Part shown: piece by piece, positions 1-7,860 of the stretch | How the letters are laid out: each line of letters begins with the position of its first letter | Position numbering within the stretch: the stretch's first letter is position 1 | From: Planktothrix sp. PCC 11201 | GTDB taxonomy: Bacteria > Cyanobacteriota > Cyanobacteriia > Cyanobacteriales > Microcoleaceae | Direction: 5' to 3' | Assembly (NCBI RefSeq): GCF_900009135.1 | Contig: NZ_LT797711.1 | Location: 682,138 to 746,137 of the forward strand | Length of the DNA: 64,000 bases | Notes under the pieces: model-generated | Databases searched by the model: none | What the model saw: the letters and a program-made list of their open reading frames with translations, nothing else | What the model was told of the DNA's origin: nothing | Position numbers and translations under genes: made by a program

Positions 1-362
1 AATGGAATTACGATAAACAAAGTATTAGTTCTCCCCAGTTTATTACCATTATTGAACGAGATCAGCAAGTCACTTTAACCGCTAATCAAGGGTGGGGAGA
101 TTTGAAAAATAATATCTTTTATTTAACCGGAAATGTAGTCGGAATTGGTCAAAAACGTCAAGCCCAACTCAATGCTAATGCAGTGAATTGGTCTATTGTT
201 GAACAGTCTTTTTCCGCCGAAGGAAACGTGGTTTATCGTCAAATTGATCCCCCGTTTAGTTTGATGGGAGAAAAAGCCGTGGGACGGTTTGAAAATGATA
301 CAATTGTTGTCAGTGGAGGAAATACGGGAACCCCGGTGGTGACGGAAATTATCCCGGAATAG
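1..362 (+). CDS. LptC-like LPS-export periplasmic protein, C-terminal end only
   Basis: The reading frame is open from the left edge (first whole codon at position 3) to a TAG at 360-362, so the gene is cut by the window and only about 119 C-terminal residues are visible. The TTG at 102 lies inside this longer frame and is unlikely to be the start. The visible part is rich in beta-strand-like repeats (LTGNVVGIGQKRQAQLNANA, then FSAEGNVVYRQ, then VGRFENDTIVVSGG) and ends in VVTEIIPE. This pattern resembles the C-terminal beta-jellyroll repeats of cyanobacterial LptC proteins, which sit in the periplasm and pass lipopolysaccharide from the LptBFG transporter towards LptA/LptD. The assignment rests on general resemblance and not on a diagnostic motif. 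No signal peptide can be judged because the N-terminus is missing. Confidence 0.55.
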   Translation, partial: WNYDKQSISSPQFITIIERDQQVTLTANQGWGDLKNNIFYLTGNVVGIGQKRQAQLNANAVNWSIVEQSFSAEGNVVYRQIDPPFSLMGEKAVGRFENDTIVVSGGNTGTPVVTEIIPE

Positions 363-451
363 TGATAGTAGGGAAAAGACAACACCGGAAGAAAAGTGTT
401 CACCATCCTCCGGGTTTGAGCATCAGTTAAACTTAACGATTTCGTTCACAA

Positions 452-1336
452 TTATTCCTGTAACCCAGCTTGTTGTAAAGCCGACTCTAAAAGAGGTTGG
501 AGTTTAAGGATTTCAGCCCATTGATTCAGATAGTTAAAATCAAGACGTTCTCCTTGGACTTTTAAAACCCCTAAGACATCTCTCCACTGTTTTTGAGACT
601 CTGTAGCCGAAAGTTTATACCAAGACAACTTTTGTAGAATAATATCCTCAGATGAATAGATATAAATTCCGGTTTCGGAATCATCAATCCTATAAATTTG
701 ACGACGACTCATTTTAGAACGAGAAAAACCATCATCTCCAATTACAAAAATATCGACTTTTTCCATTGATTTTAAATGAATAATATTAAATGATCTTCTC
801 AGATTAATAGCCTCTATAACAGCAGATTCACTAATATAAAAATCTTCTGTCAATGCTTGAATAAGTTGCGGTGCTTGCGACAGTGAAATACTAATCACTA
901 AATCTAGGTCTTGTGTTGAACGGCTTTCTCCTAAAAGAGAACTCGCCACAGAACCCCCCACCAAATAGGGAATATTTAAAGTTTCAAACAGCGCAGCTAT
1001 TCGATAGGCTAATTCTAGGGGATCTAAAATCATCCATTTCTCCTCTATCTCAAATTCTATTATTTTTAACCCTAAAATTGTAATCAATTCTTGACCTAAA
1101 CGCCTTCTAATTAATTCCTGACGAACCCAAGACAAACAACTATTAGGATACTGATTTTTAATGCCAATTAATATTAGTTTTCGAGTCGATTGATTGAAGT
1201 GGCGAACTCGTTGAGCTTTCTGTTGGGGTGTAAGTTCTCGCAACAGTTGAAACAGCAGCACATCTGCATCAATGCTGGTGTCTTCTGACTGGGGAGTATA
1301 TCCAGGTTTGACTGTAGCAACTGGAATAGATGGCAT
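452..1336 (-). CDS. nucleotidyltransferase-like protein with extra N-terminal domain
   Basis: The protein has 294 residues and an ATG start. The second half (from about residue 100) begins ILDPLELAYRIAALFE and carries YLVGGSVASSLLG followed by STQDLDLVISIS. This is the GG-S...DxD signature of the nucleotidyltransferase fold seen in the MNT/AbiEii type of minimal nucleotidyltransferases. The first about 95 residues (LLRELTPQQKAQRVRHFNQS and following) form a separate helical segment that I associate with a small cyanobacterial protein of unknown function, so this looks like a two-part fusion. Proteins of this type often belong to toxin-antitoxin-like pairs, but no partner gene is visible here and the substrate is unknown. 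It lies convergent to the LptC-like gene and downstream of rpiA, with about 135 bp between them. Confidence 0.6.
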   Translation of the reverse strand: MPSIPVATVKPGYTPQSEDTSIDADVLLFQLLRELTPQQKAQRVRHFNQSTRKLILIGIKNQYPNSCLSWVRQELIRRRLGQELITILGLKIIEFEIEEKWMILDPLELAYRIAALFETLNIPYLVGGSVASSLLGESRSTQDLDLVISISLSQAPQLIQALTEDFYISESAVIEAINLRRSFNIIHLKSMEKVDIFVIGDDGFSRSKMSRRQIYRIDDSETGIYIYSSEDIILQKLSWYKLSATESQKQWRDVLGVLKVQGERLDFNYLNQWAEILKLQPLLESALQQAGLQE

Positions 1337-1429
1337 AGAAATTGGCAGGTTGGATGGCTAAAATATATGATTTTTATTGTTGCTAGATTCTACCTACTTT
1401 TAACCCAAATAGAGGCTCTTAAAGTTCGT

Positions 1430-1447
1430 CCCCTGGAGAGCCAGGGA
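1430..1447. terminator. short GC-rich hairpin downstream of rpiA
   Basis: CCCTGG and CCAGGG (1431-1436 and 1441-1446) pair around an AGAG loop, and weaker pairing continues outward (TTCGT with ACGAG). It sits about 27 bp beyond the rpiA stop codon on the side where a terminator would be expected. No T-run follows in the rpiA direction, so it may be a weak terminator, or simply one of the short dispersed palindromes common in cyanobacterial intergenic DNA. Confidence 0.35.
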
Positions 1448-1472
1448 ACGAGAGTAACGAGGTTATTTAAGG

Positions 1473-2183
1473 TTATAAAATTTCTCGAACTTTTGCTTGT
1501 CCGTCAATCACTTCACCCACAAGAATGATATCAGCAACCCCGACAAATAAACCATTATCTAAAACCCCGGGAATATTGTTGATTTCTTTTTCTAATTCGG
1601 CGGGATTTTCCAGGACATCAAATTTGACATCAATCACCAAATTTCCTTCATCTGTCACCACTGGCCCGGCTTTTTTAACTCCCATTCTTAGGGTCGGTTT
1701 TCCCCCTAATTTTTCCAGGGCTTTCATTACTGGAGTCATCGCCATGGGAATCACTTCCACGGGTAATAAAAAAGTTGATCCGAGTCGCTCAACCAGTTTA
1801 GAATTATCAACAACCACAATAAAAACTTCTGCCAAACTATCAACAATTTTCTCCCGGGTATGGGCGGCTCCACCCCCTTTAATTAAATTCTTGTGCGGAT
1901 CAACTTCATCAGCACCATCAATGGCAATATCGATGTGATCCACTTCATCTAATGTGGTTAATGGAATGCCATATTGTTTGGCTAATACTGTGGCTTGAAA
2001 CGAGGTCGGAATCCCTTTAATATCTTTGAGTTCTCCACTTTGGAGCCGTTCTCCAATATACTGAATCGCATAGGCTGTGGTGGAACCGGTTCCGAGTCCA
2101 ACAATCGTTCCTGATTGTACTCGATCGGCGGCGGCTTTGCCCACATACTGTTTCATTAATGTTACGGGATCTTGTTGGCTCAT
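1473..2183 (-). CDS. rpiA: ribose-5-phosphate isomerase A
   Basis: RpiA interconverts ribose 5-phosphate and ribulose 5-phosphate in the pentose phosphate pathway and the Calvin cycle, in the cytoplasm. The 236-residue product has the family's usual length and its hallmarks in order: [12 protein letters not shown] near residue 28 (phosphate-binding loop), AIDGADEVD near residue 88 (the catalytic Asp region), and [11 protein letters not shown] near residue 102 (catalytic Lys and Glu region). The start is an ATG preceded by an AGGA Shine-Dalgarno-like element. It is a single housekeeping gene, divergent from the TPR gene at 2337 with about 150 bp between them. That spacer contains an AC/AA-rich stretch (about 2236-2265) of a kind often repeated in cyanobacterial genomes. 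A second frame on the plus strand inside this gene is a shadow. Confidence 0.97.
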   Translation of the reverse strand: MSQQDPVTLMKQYVGKAAADRVQSGTIVGLGTGSTTAYAIQYIGERLQSGELKDIKGIPTSFQATVLAKQYGIPLTTLDEVDHIDIAIDGADEVDPHKNLIKGGGAAHTREKIVDSLAEVFIVVVDNSKLVERLGSTFLLPVEVIPMAMTPVMKALEKLGGKPTLRMGVKKAGPVVTDEGNLVIDVKFDVLENPAELEKEINNIPGVLDNGLFVGVADIILVGEVIDGQAKVREIL

Positions 2184-2336
2184 TTTAATTTATCCTGAAT
2201 AAAGGGTTGTTTTAGATTGCAGTCAAGTCTAATTTAACCACAAAGACACAACGAACACAAAGAAGTTGTCAACACTAACCGACTGATTGGTATACTGATT
2301 AACGTGGGCATTTGATTCGTGATTGGAGAGTAAATT

Positions 2337-5300
2337 GTGAGTTTAGATTCCGTTTCTTCCCTATTAAAACAAGGAATTCAACTTAAAGAATTAGGGAATT
2401 TAGAGGCTGCAATTCATACCTTTGGGCAGGCTTTAGCGATTAATGCCCAAGACGCAGAAGTTTATAAAAGACTGGCGGAAGTTTATATTTTAATCGGCAA
2501 GGAAGAAGACGGAATTAACTATTTACATCAAGCCCTGAATTTACAACCGGATTTGGCTTCTGCGTATTTGGTGGTGGGCAATGCTCTCTATATTCAATCT
2601 CGGTTAGATTTAGCAATTTGGGCCTATACCCAAGCTCTGGAAATACAACCTAATTTTACAGAAGCCCATGCTAATTTGGGTAGTATTTATTTTATTAAAG
2701 AACGTTTAGATGAGGCATTTTCTTGTTATCAAATAGCACTAAAAATCGATCCCAATCAAGGATTAATTCATTGGATGAAGGGAAACTTACTCACAAAGCA
2801 GGGGAAAATAGAACCCGCAATTAATTATTATCAAAAAGCTATAAATTTACAACCAGATAAAGAAATATTTTATTTAAAATTAGCTGAAAATTTGGTTAAA
2901 ATAAATCAACTTAATCCCGCAATTGATTGTTATAAAAAAGCCATTCAACTTAATCCTCAACGAGCCTTTACCCATCAGGAACTAAACCGACTGCTGCAAT
3001 TACAATTTCAAGAGGCGGGCGAGGTTAAAGGCGAGAATCAAGGATTTCATGAAGGAGGAGTAGAACTGGCAAGTGCTGGACTAGAAACCGAATTCAAATC
3101 TCGATCTGAATCCAATATTGAAACGGCTTTAGTTGCGTCTGGAAATCAACAGTTTTTAGTTGATAATCCCCCGGAAAAAGATAGTGAAAACCTAGAGGTT
3201 CAACAATACAAACAACAAGCTGAAATTCTCATGAGTCAAGGGTTGTATGAGCAAGCCCTTGTCGCTTGTCATCAAGCCTTGAAATTACAACCGGATTATT
3301 TACCCGCCTATTTAACCCTGGGCAATATTCTGCAATTCCAAGGTAAAATAGAAGCAGCATTACGAGCTTATTTTCAAGCCTTAGAACTGCGACCCAATTT
3401 TGCAGAAATTCATGCAAATGTGGGAACCATGTTGTTTAAACTACAACGGTGGGAACAGGCAATTTTGAGTTATCAAAAAGCCTTAGAGATTAATCCCAAT
3501 TTGGCGGCGGTTTACTGGAATTTAGGCAAAGTTTTTCAAACTGTAGGTCGGGTTGATGAATCTATTTCCGCTTGGCAAAAAGCCTTAGAATTACAACCGA
3601 ATTTAGTTGAAGCCGAATTTAACTTTGAATTTGGCAATAGTTTAGCCCGTCGTAGTCTTTGGGATGAAGCGGTTAAAAATTATCAACGGGCGATCGCTTT
3701 AAAACCTCAGTGGGCAGAAGTCTATACTAACCTAGCGAGTGTGCGATCGCAGCAAGGACAAGAACAAGAGGCGATTCAATATTATCAAAAAGCCATCGAA
3801 CTTAAACCCGATTTACCCCAGCCCCATCTCTATCTCGGTCATATTTTCTTTCATAAAAATGATTCTGAAAAGGCAATTTATCACTATCAACAATCGATCA
3901 AACTTAAACCCGATTCTATCGATAGTTATGCTAATCTTGCTAACCTTTATGCTAAAATTGGTGAAGTAGAAGCCGCAATTCAAAACTTTGAACAAGCCTT
4001 AGCCTTGCAACCGGATTGGGCGGAACTTCATTGTCGATTAGCCCATATTCGCAAACATGATCAACCCTCAGAAGCCCTAATTAATTTAGAAAAAGCGATT
4101 GAACTTAAACCGGATTTTGTCGAAGCCTATCAACAATTGTGTGATTTACTCAGCCACTCTACCAATTTAGCAAAAGCTCGAGAAATGTCGGATTTATATT
4201 GTCAAAAATGCGGGGATCAAGTTCCGGTTTTGTCAGCAATTGCCTATATTTTTGCCTATAGTCAATCGGGGGCTTGTCAACAGGCGCTAGAAAAACTCAT
4301 AGAATTAGAAAAGATCTGTTATCAAGATCCCGATAAATTAGAGATTTCAGAAGTGATTATTCTCTATGAAATTCTGTTATTTACGGTTTCTCACCTGCGG
4401 GATGATTTAGAAGCCAATGCCAAATTATATCGCTTAATTGCCCAACAATATACTAAACATCGCTTCAGTGGTGTCCCCTCGCCCCAGTATGCCACCATTC
4501 TCGAAAAAACGAGTTCAAAACCCCTGAGAATTGGCTTGATTTCTAAACACTTCCGACGGCATTCTGTGGGCTGGTGTAGTGAAACCTTAATCCGAGAATT
4601 GTCCCTAATTTCCCCCTATATTTATATTTATGTAACCGGACAGTTACCTGTGGATGAAGTCACCCGAAGATTTGAACAAATAGCGGCAAAATTTTACTGG
4701 CCAAAATCCTTTCCTAATGGGTTTGGTTCGCCGGAAGAATTAACCGCAGAAATTCTCAAAGATCGGTTAGATATTTTAGTAGATTTGGACTCCATGACCG
4801 TGCCCACTAATGTCCAGATATTCTATCGTAGACCCGCCCCGGTTTGTGTGTCTTGGTTAGGGTTTGATGCGCCATATATTTCACCGGATAACTATTTCTT
4901 CTGCGATCAATATAGCCATCCCCAAGGGATTGAAAAACATTATTTAGAAAAGTTAATCCATTTACCCCATACTTCCGTCGCTTTAGAACCTTTTAAAAGC
5001 CGTCCAGTAGATAGAAATGCTGTGAGAAATGGTTTAAATATTCAGCCGGATCAAATGGTTTATTTATGTGTAGCACCTGGACGAAAAACCAACCTGAAAA
5101 TGATTGAAGCTCAGGTTAAAATTCTCCTAGGAGTTCCCAATAGTGTATTAATCAGGAAAGGTCAAGGGGATAATAAATTAATTCAAGAACTCTATCACCA
5201 AGTTTGTGTTGAACAGAATGTTGATCAAGGTCGAGTGATTTTTATTGGGTTAACCAAAACCGAAGAAGAACATCGAGCGATTTATTATGTAGCGGATGCC

Positions 5301-5630
5301 CTATTAGACTCCTATCCCTATAATGGAGGAACCCATAATTTAGAGGCTCTATCGGCTAATTTACCAATTATTACTCGGGCTGGGGAACAGTATTTATCCC
5401 GCATGGGTTACTCGTTTTTAAAAGCCGTTAATCTCGATATTGGTACGGCTTGGACTTGGGAAGAATATACACAATTAGGGATTAAATTAGGTTTAGATAT
5501 CAATTTACGCCATCAAATTAAATCCCATTTGATTCAATCTCAAAACCCAAATTCCTTAGCTCCATTATGGAATCCTAAAAAATTAGCGCGAGAAATGTAT
5601 GATGTTTTTGAGAAACTTTATCGGGGATAG
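2337..5630 (+). CDS. TPR-repeat protein with SPINDLY/GT41-type glycosyltransferase domain
   Basis: This 1097-residue protein has two blocks of tetratricopeptide repeats, at about residues 5-220 and 290-640. They are recognisable by repeated A.YNLG/A...P-type helices ending in L.L.P, for example ALEIQPNFTEAHANLGSIY. The blocks are separated by a hydrophilic linker rich in Glu. The C-terminal about 380 residues (from LRIGLISKHFRRHSVGWCSE) resemble the O-GlcNAc-transferase-like (SPINDLY, GT41) domain found in many cyanobacterial TPR proteins, with a late segment DSYPYNGGTHNLEALSANLP typical of the donor-binding half. By family it would transfer a sugar to a protein, but its acceptor is unknown. 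GTG is chosen as the start because GGAG lies about 9 bases upstream. HIP1 octamers occur at 3690 and 3743. The gene is transcribed alone, away from rpiA. Confidence 0.85.
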   Translation: MSLDSVSSLLKQGIQLKELGNLEAAIHTFGQALAINAQDAEVYKRLAEVYILIGKEEDGINYLHQALNLQPDLASAYLVVGNALYIQSRLDLAIWAYTQALEIQPNFTEAHANLGSIYFIKERLDEAFSCYQIALKIDPNQGLIHWMKGNLLTKQGKIEPAINYYQKAINLQPDKEIFYLKLAENLVKINQLNPAIDCYKKAIQLNPQRAFTHQELNRLLQLQFQEAGEVKGENQGFHEGGVELASAGLETEFKSRSESNIETALVASGNQQFLVDNPPEKDSENLEVQQYKQQAEILMSQGLYEQALVACHQALKLQPDYLPAYLTLGNILQFQGKIEAALRAYFQALELRPNFAEIHANVGTMLFKLQRWEQAILSYQKALEINPNLAAVYWNLGKVFQTVGRVDESISAWQKALELQPNLVEAEFNFEFGNSLARRSLWDEAVKNYQRAIALKPQWAEVYTNLASVRSQQGQEQEAIQYYQKAIELKPDLPQPHLYLGHIFFHKNDSEKAIYHYQQSIKLKPDSIDSYANLANLYAKIGEVEAAIQNFEQALALQPDWAELHCRLAHIRKHDQPSEALINLEKAIELKPDFVEAYQQLCDLLSHSTNLAKAREMSDLYCQKCGDQVPVLSAIAYIFAYSQSGACQQALEKLIELEKICYQDPDKLEISEVIILYEILLFTVSHLRDDLEANAKLYRLIAQQYTKHRFSGVPSPQYATILEKTSSKPLRIGLISKHFRRHSVGWCSETLIRELSLISPYIYIYVTGQLPVDEVTRRFEQIAAKFYWPKSFPNGFGSPEELTAEILKDRLDILVDLDSMTVPTNVQIFYRRPAPVCVSWLGFDAPYISPDNYFFCDQYSHPQGIEKHYLEKLIHLPHTSVALEPFKSRPVDRNAVRNGLNIQPDQMVYLCVAPGRKTNLKMIEAQVKILLGVPNSVLIRKGQGDNKLIQELYHQVCVEQNVDQGRVIFIGLTKTEEEHRAIYYVADALLDSYPYNGGTHNLEALSANLPIITRAGEQYLSRMGYSFLKAVNLDIGTAWTWEEYTQLGIKLGLDINLRHQIKSHLIQSQNPNSLAPLWNPKKLAREMYDVFEKLYRG

Positions 5631-5693
5631 GGAATAGTTTTTAGAAACTTATGAAATAGCAAAACAATGATGTTTTAACAAGCAAAATTAAAG

Positions 5694-6119
5694 TCATTGA
5701 TAATTGATGATCGCTAAAAAATTATCAACTGTTAAAATCGGACAAGAAAAATTATCTGTAAGGCAGATTAAATCATTATCACCTGTCACCAAATAATCAG
5801 CTTCACCAACAACAGCTAACAGCAAAAAAGGGATATCAAACGGATCTCGACATTCAGGAACTACAGGCAAAGTATCGGGCATCAACACAGTGTCACAAAA
5901 CGGCAAATAGTCTGACAATAAATCTTCCTGCTCCGAGTTTGTGAGTTTAAACTTTGGGTAAGTCAGTACCCTAACTAACTCCGCAATCGTAACTTGAGAC
6001 GCTAAAGGAATAAAGCGATTATCCTGCCACGCAAGGCGCAATCTGGATAATTTTCCCCCAAATACTAAGGCTGACAAAACTAAATTTGTATCAATTACCA
6101 CTCGTGGACACTCAATCAT
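5694..6119 (-). CDS. PIN-domain toxin of a toxin-antitoxin pair
   Basis: This is a PIN-domain ribonuclease-type toxin, expected to cleave RNA using a metal ion held by acidic residues. The acidic set is visible: VVIDTNLVLSALVF at the N-terminus, an AEL glutamate, RDPFD in the middle and TGDNDL near the C-terminus. The product belongs with the 'putative toxin, PIN family' proteins (COG1569-like) and has about 141 residues. I place the start at the ATG at 6119, whose A is shared with the TGA stop of the upstream antitoxin gene. An in-frame start 15 bases earlier would overlap the antitoxin more. The one-base overlap shows that the two genes form an operon and are translationally coupled. Confidence 0.85.
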   Translation of the reverse strand: MIECPRVVIDTNLVLSALVFGGKLSRLRLAWQDNRFIPLASQVTIAELVRVLTYPKFKLTNSEQEDLLSDYLPFCDTVLMPDTLPVVPECRDPFDIPFLLLAVVGEADYLVTGDNDLICLTDNFSCPILTVDNFLAIINYQ

Positions 6120-6337
6120 CACTGACGCGCCCACTCGACAGCATCATTAATATCCTGTTGATTCAGATTCAAAGTCGCCAATTTAGCCCGTACAGCATCA
6201 GCCCCCTGAATTTTTACCGGAGTCAAAATAATTTGTCCACCTTCTACCTTAACTTCAAAATATTCAGCCTCCCCGATGGCTTGAGTTATACTTTTAGGTA
6301 GAGTAAGCTGATTTTCAGTAGTCAACTTAGCAAGCAT
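6119..6337 (-). CDS. AbrB/SpoVT-type antitoxin
   Basis: This is a 72-residue antitoxin with an N-terminal SpoVT-AbrB beta fold (LAKLTTENQLTLPKSI, then FEVKVEGGQIILTPV), which normally dimerises, binds the operon's own promoter and represses it. The C-terminal tail (LATLNLNQQDINDAVEWARQ) is helical and is the part that typically wraps the PIN partner and blocks its active site. The stop codon overlaps the start of the PIN toxin by one base. The pair sits alone between the TPR gene and the response regulator. Autoregulation is inferred from the family; no operator was identified. Confidence 0.85.
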   Translation of the reverse strand: MLAKLTTENQLTLPKSITQAIGEAEYFEVKVEGGQIILTPVKIQGADAVRAKLATLNLNQQDINDAVEWARQ

Positions 6338-6441
6338 AGTAATATTCTTAATTATTTACTATTTATTATCTGTTATTCATGCTCAATTGTCAATTATCCA
6401 CAAAACCAAACTGCAAGATAAATTAATCAAATAAATCCCAA

Positions 6442-7860
6442 TTACCCATTCCCTATTCCCTGTTTCTGATGACAACTACTACTAATACAATAGCGATCGC
6501 GTCCCTGTTGTTTAGCATTATATAACGCTTGATCAGCCAGTTCAATTAAGTAATTGGGCTGAACTTCCAAACTGGGGATAACCGAAGCAATACCCAAACT
6601 GACGGTCACAATTTCCCTAACATTGGAGTATTCATGGGGAATTTTTAAACGGTAAATCGCCTGCTGAATTCGTTCTGCAACTTGAATTCCTGTGGCTAAA
6701 TCCTTCCCCGATAGGAGGACGATAAATTCCTCTCCCCCATAACGGGCCACCAGGTCAATGGGGCGGCGCAAATCCTGGTGGCGAGTACATTGATATACTG
6801 CTTGAGAAATCTGGACAAGGCAATCATCCCCCGCCAGATGACCGTAGTGGTCGTTATAGGGCTTAAACCCGTCGAGATCAAACATAATCAAGGTCAGGGG
6901 TCGTTGTTGTTGGGCTAAGACCTCCCATTCCCTTTGCAGACAAGCATCAAAACAGCGACGATTAGCGATCTGAGTTAAACTATCGAGATTAGCAAGTTCT
7001 TTTAATTTCTGATTGGCTTCTTGAAGGGCGAGTTCAGTTTTTTTGCGGGCGGTAATATCACGAATAGTAATCGCAAAACCATCCCCTAACTTGACCGCCA
7101 CAAAATGATACCAGTAGGAGTCCCCAACGGGATAGTAAATATCCTGTTCTAAGGATTCCCCAGTTTCAACGACTTTAACAAAACGATAAAACAGTTCCGG
7201 TTGAATGCGATTTAGGAGTCTTCTGAGGATAACTTTCCCCATCATATCCTCCCGGGTGCGGTCAAAAACCCTCGCTAAGATCGGGTTAACCACTAAACAC
7301 CTAAAATCCTTGATTTCCCCGGTTTCCGGTTCCCGTAAAGCCTGTAAAGCCGCAATGCCATCGAGGGAACCATTCAATATACTCGATAACAGTGCCCGGG
7401 ATTGGTATAACACTTCCTCGGCATCTCTACGTTTAATAATTTCCTGTTCCAGAAGTCTTTGTTGTCGTTGAATGGTTAACTGACTTTCCAGACGGGCGAC
7501 AACTTCTTCCACTTGAAACGGTTTAGTAATATAGTCAATCCCACCGGACTGAAACGCCTTAACTTTATCAAAAACATCATTTAAAGCACTAATAAAAATA
7601 ATTGGAATCTGGGATAAATTTTCATCGGCTTTTAGGGCTTGACAGACCTGATAACCGTCCATTTCTGGCATTTTAATGTCCAAAAAAATAACATCAGGTT
7701 GCTTAACTTTAACGGTTTTGAGTGCCATTCTACCACTGGTGACACTGCGAACTGTATAGCCAAGTTTAATTAATAAATCACTGAGTAATTGTAAATTCTC
7801 TGGCAGATCATCAACCAGAAGAATATTCCCTTTGTTCTCTGCGACTAAATCAGGATTCAT
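6442..7860 (-). CDS. response regulator with PAS and GGDEF (diguanylate cyclase) domains
   Basis: The protein starts with a receiver domain (NILLVDDLPENLQLL; phospho-acceptor Asp in VIFLDIKMPEMDGYQV; Lys in YITKPF). A coiled linker, a PAS-like domain (about residues 150-285) and a C-terminal diguanylate cyclase domain follow. The cyclase active site reads GGEEF, an intact variant of GGDEF. RPID lies exactly five residues before it and matches the RxxD product-inhibition site. It should make cyclic-di-GMP when phosphorylated. The ATG at 7860 is preferred over an upstream TTG at 7878. It overlaps the end of the histidine kinase gene (stop at 7850) by 11 bases, so that kinase is the likely phosphodonor. 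The last residues (KQGIGNG) are encoded by a heptamer repeat that supplies the stop codon. Confidence 0.9.
   Translation of the reverse strand: MNPDLVAENKGNILLVDDLPENLQLLSDLLIKLGYTVRSVTSGRMALKTVKVKQPDVIFLDIKMPEMDGYQVCQALKADENLSQIPIIFISALNDVFDKVKAFQSGGIDYITKPFQVEEVVARLESQLTIQRQQRLLEQEIIKRRDAEEVLYQSRALLSSILNGSLDGIAALQALREPETGEIKDFRCLVVNPILARVFDRTREDMMGKVILRRLLNRIQPELFYRFVKVVETGESLEQDIYYPVGDSYWYHFVAVKLGDGFAITIRDITARKKTELALQEANQKLKELANLDSLTQIANRRCFDACLQREWEVLAQQQRPLTLIMFDLDGFKPYNDHYGHLAGDDCLVQISQAVYQCTRHQDLRRPIDLVARYGGEEFIVLLSGKDLATGIQVAERIQQAIYRLKIPHEYSNVREIVTVSLGIASVIPSLEVQPNYLIELADQALYNAKQQGRDRYCISSSCHQKQGIGNG
6443..6468. repeat. heptamer (STRR-type) repeat at the end of the GGDEF gene
   Basis: The plus strand reads as 7-base units of the type ATTaCCC/ATTCCCT/ATTCCCT. 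This is the short tandemly repeated repetitive sequence pattern known from filamentous cyanobacteria. The repeat encodes the last few residues and the stop codon of the diguanylate cyclase gene, and the same unit recurs inside mcyD. Confidence 0.7.

Noticed and set aside
1525..1938. A 137-codon plus-strand frame inside rpiA
   Set aside because: It is fully antisense to a well-supported housekeeping gene and its translation has no recognisable domain.
7205..7471. Plus-strand frame inside the GGDEF regulator gene
   Set aside because: It is a shadow of the real gene on the other strand, with no start signal or protein-like composition.
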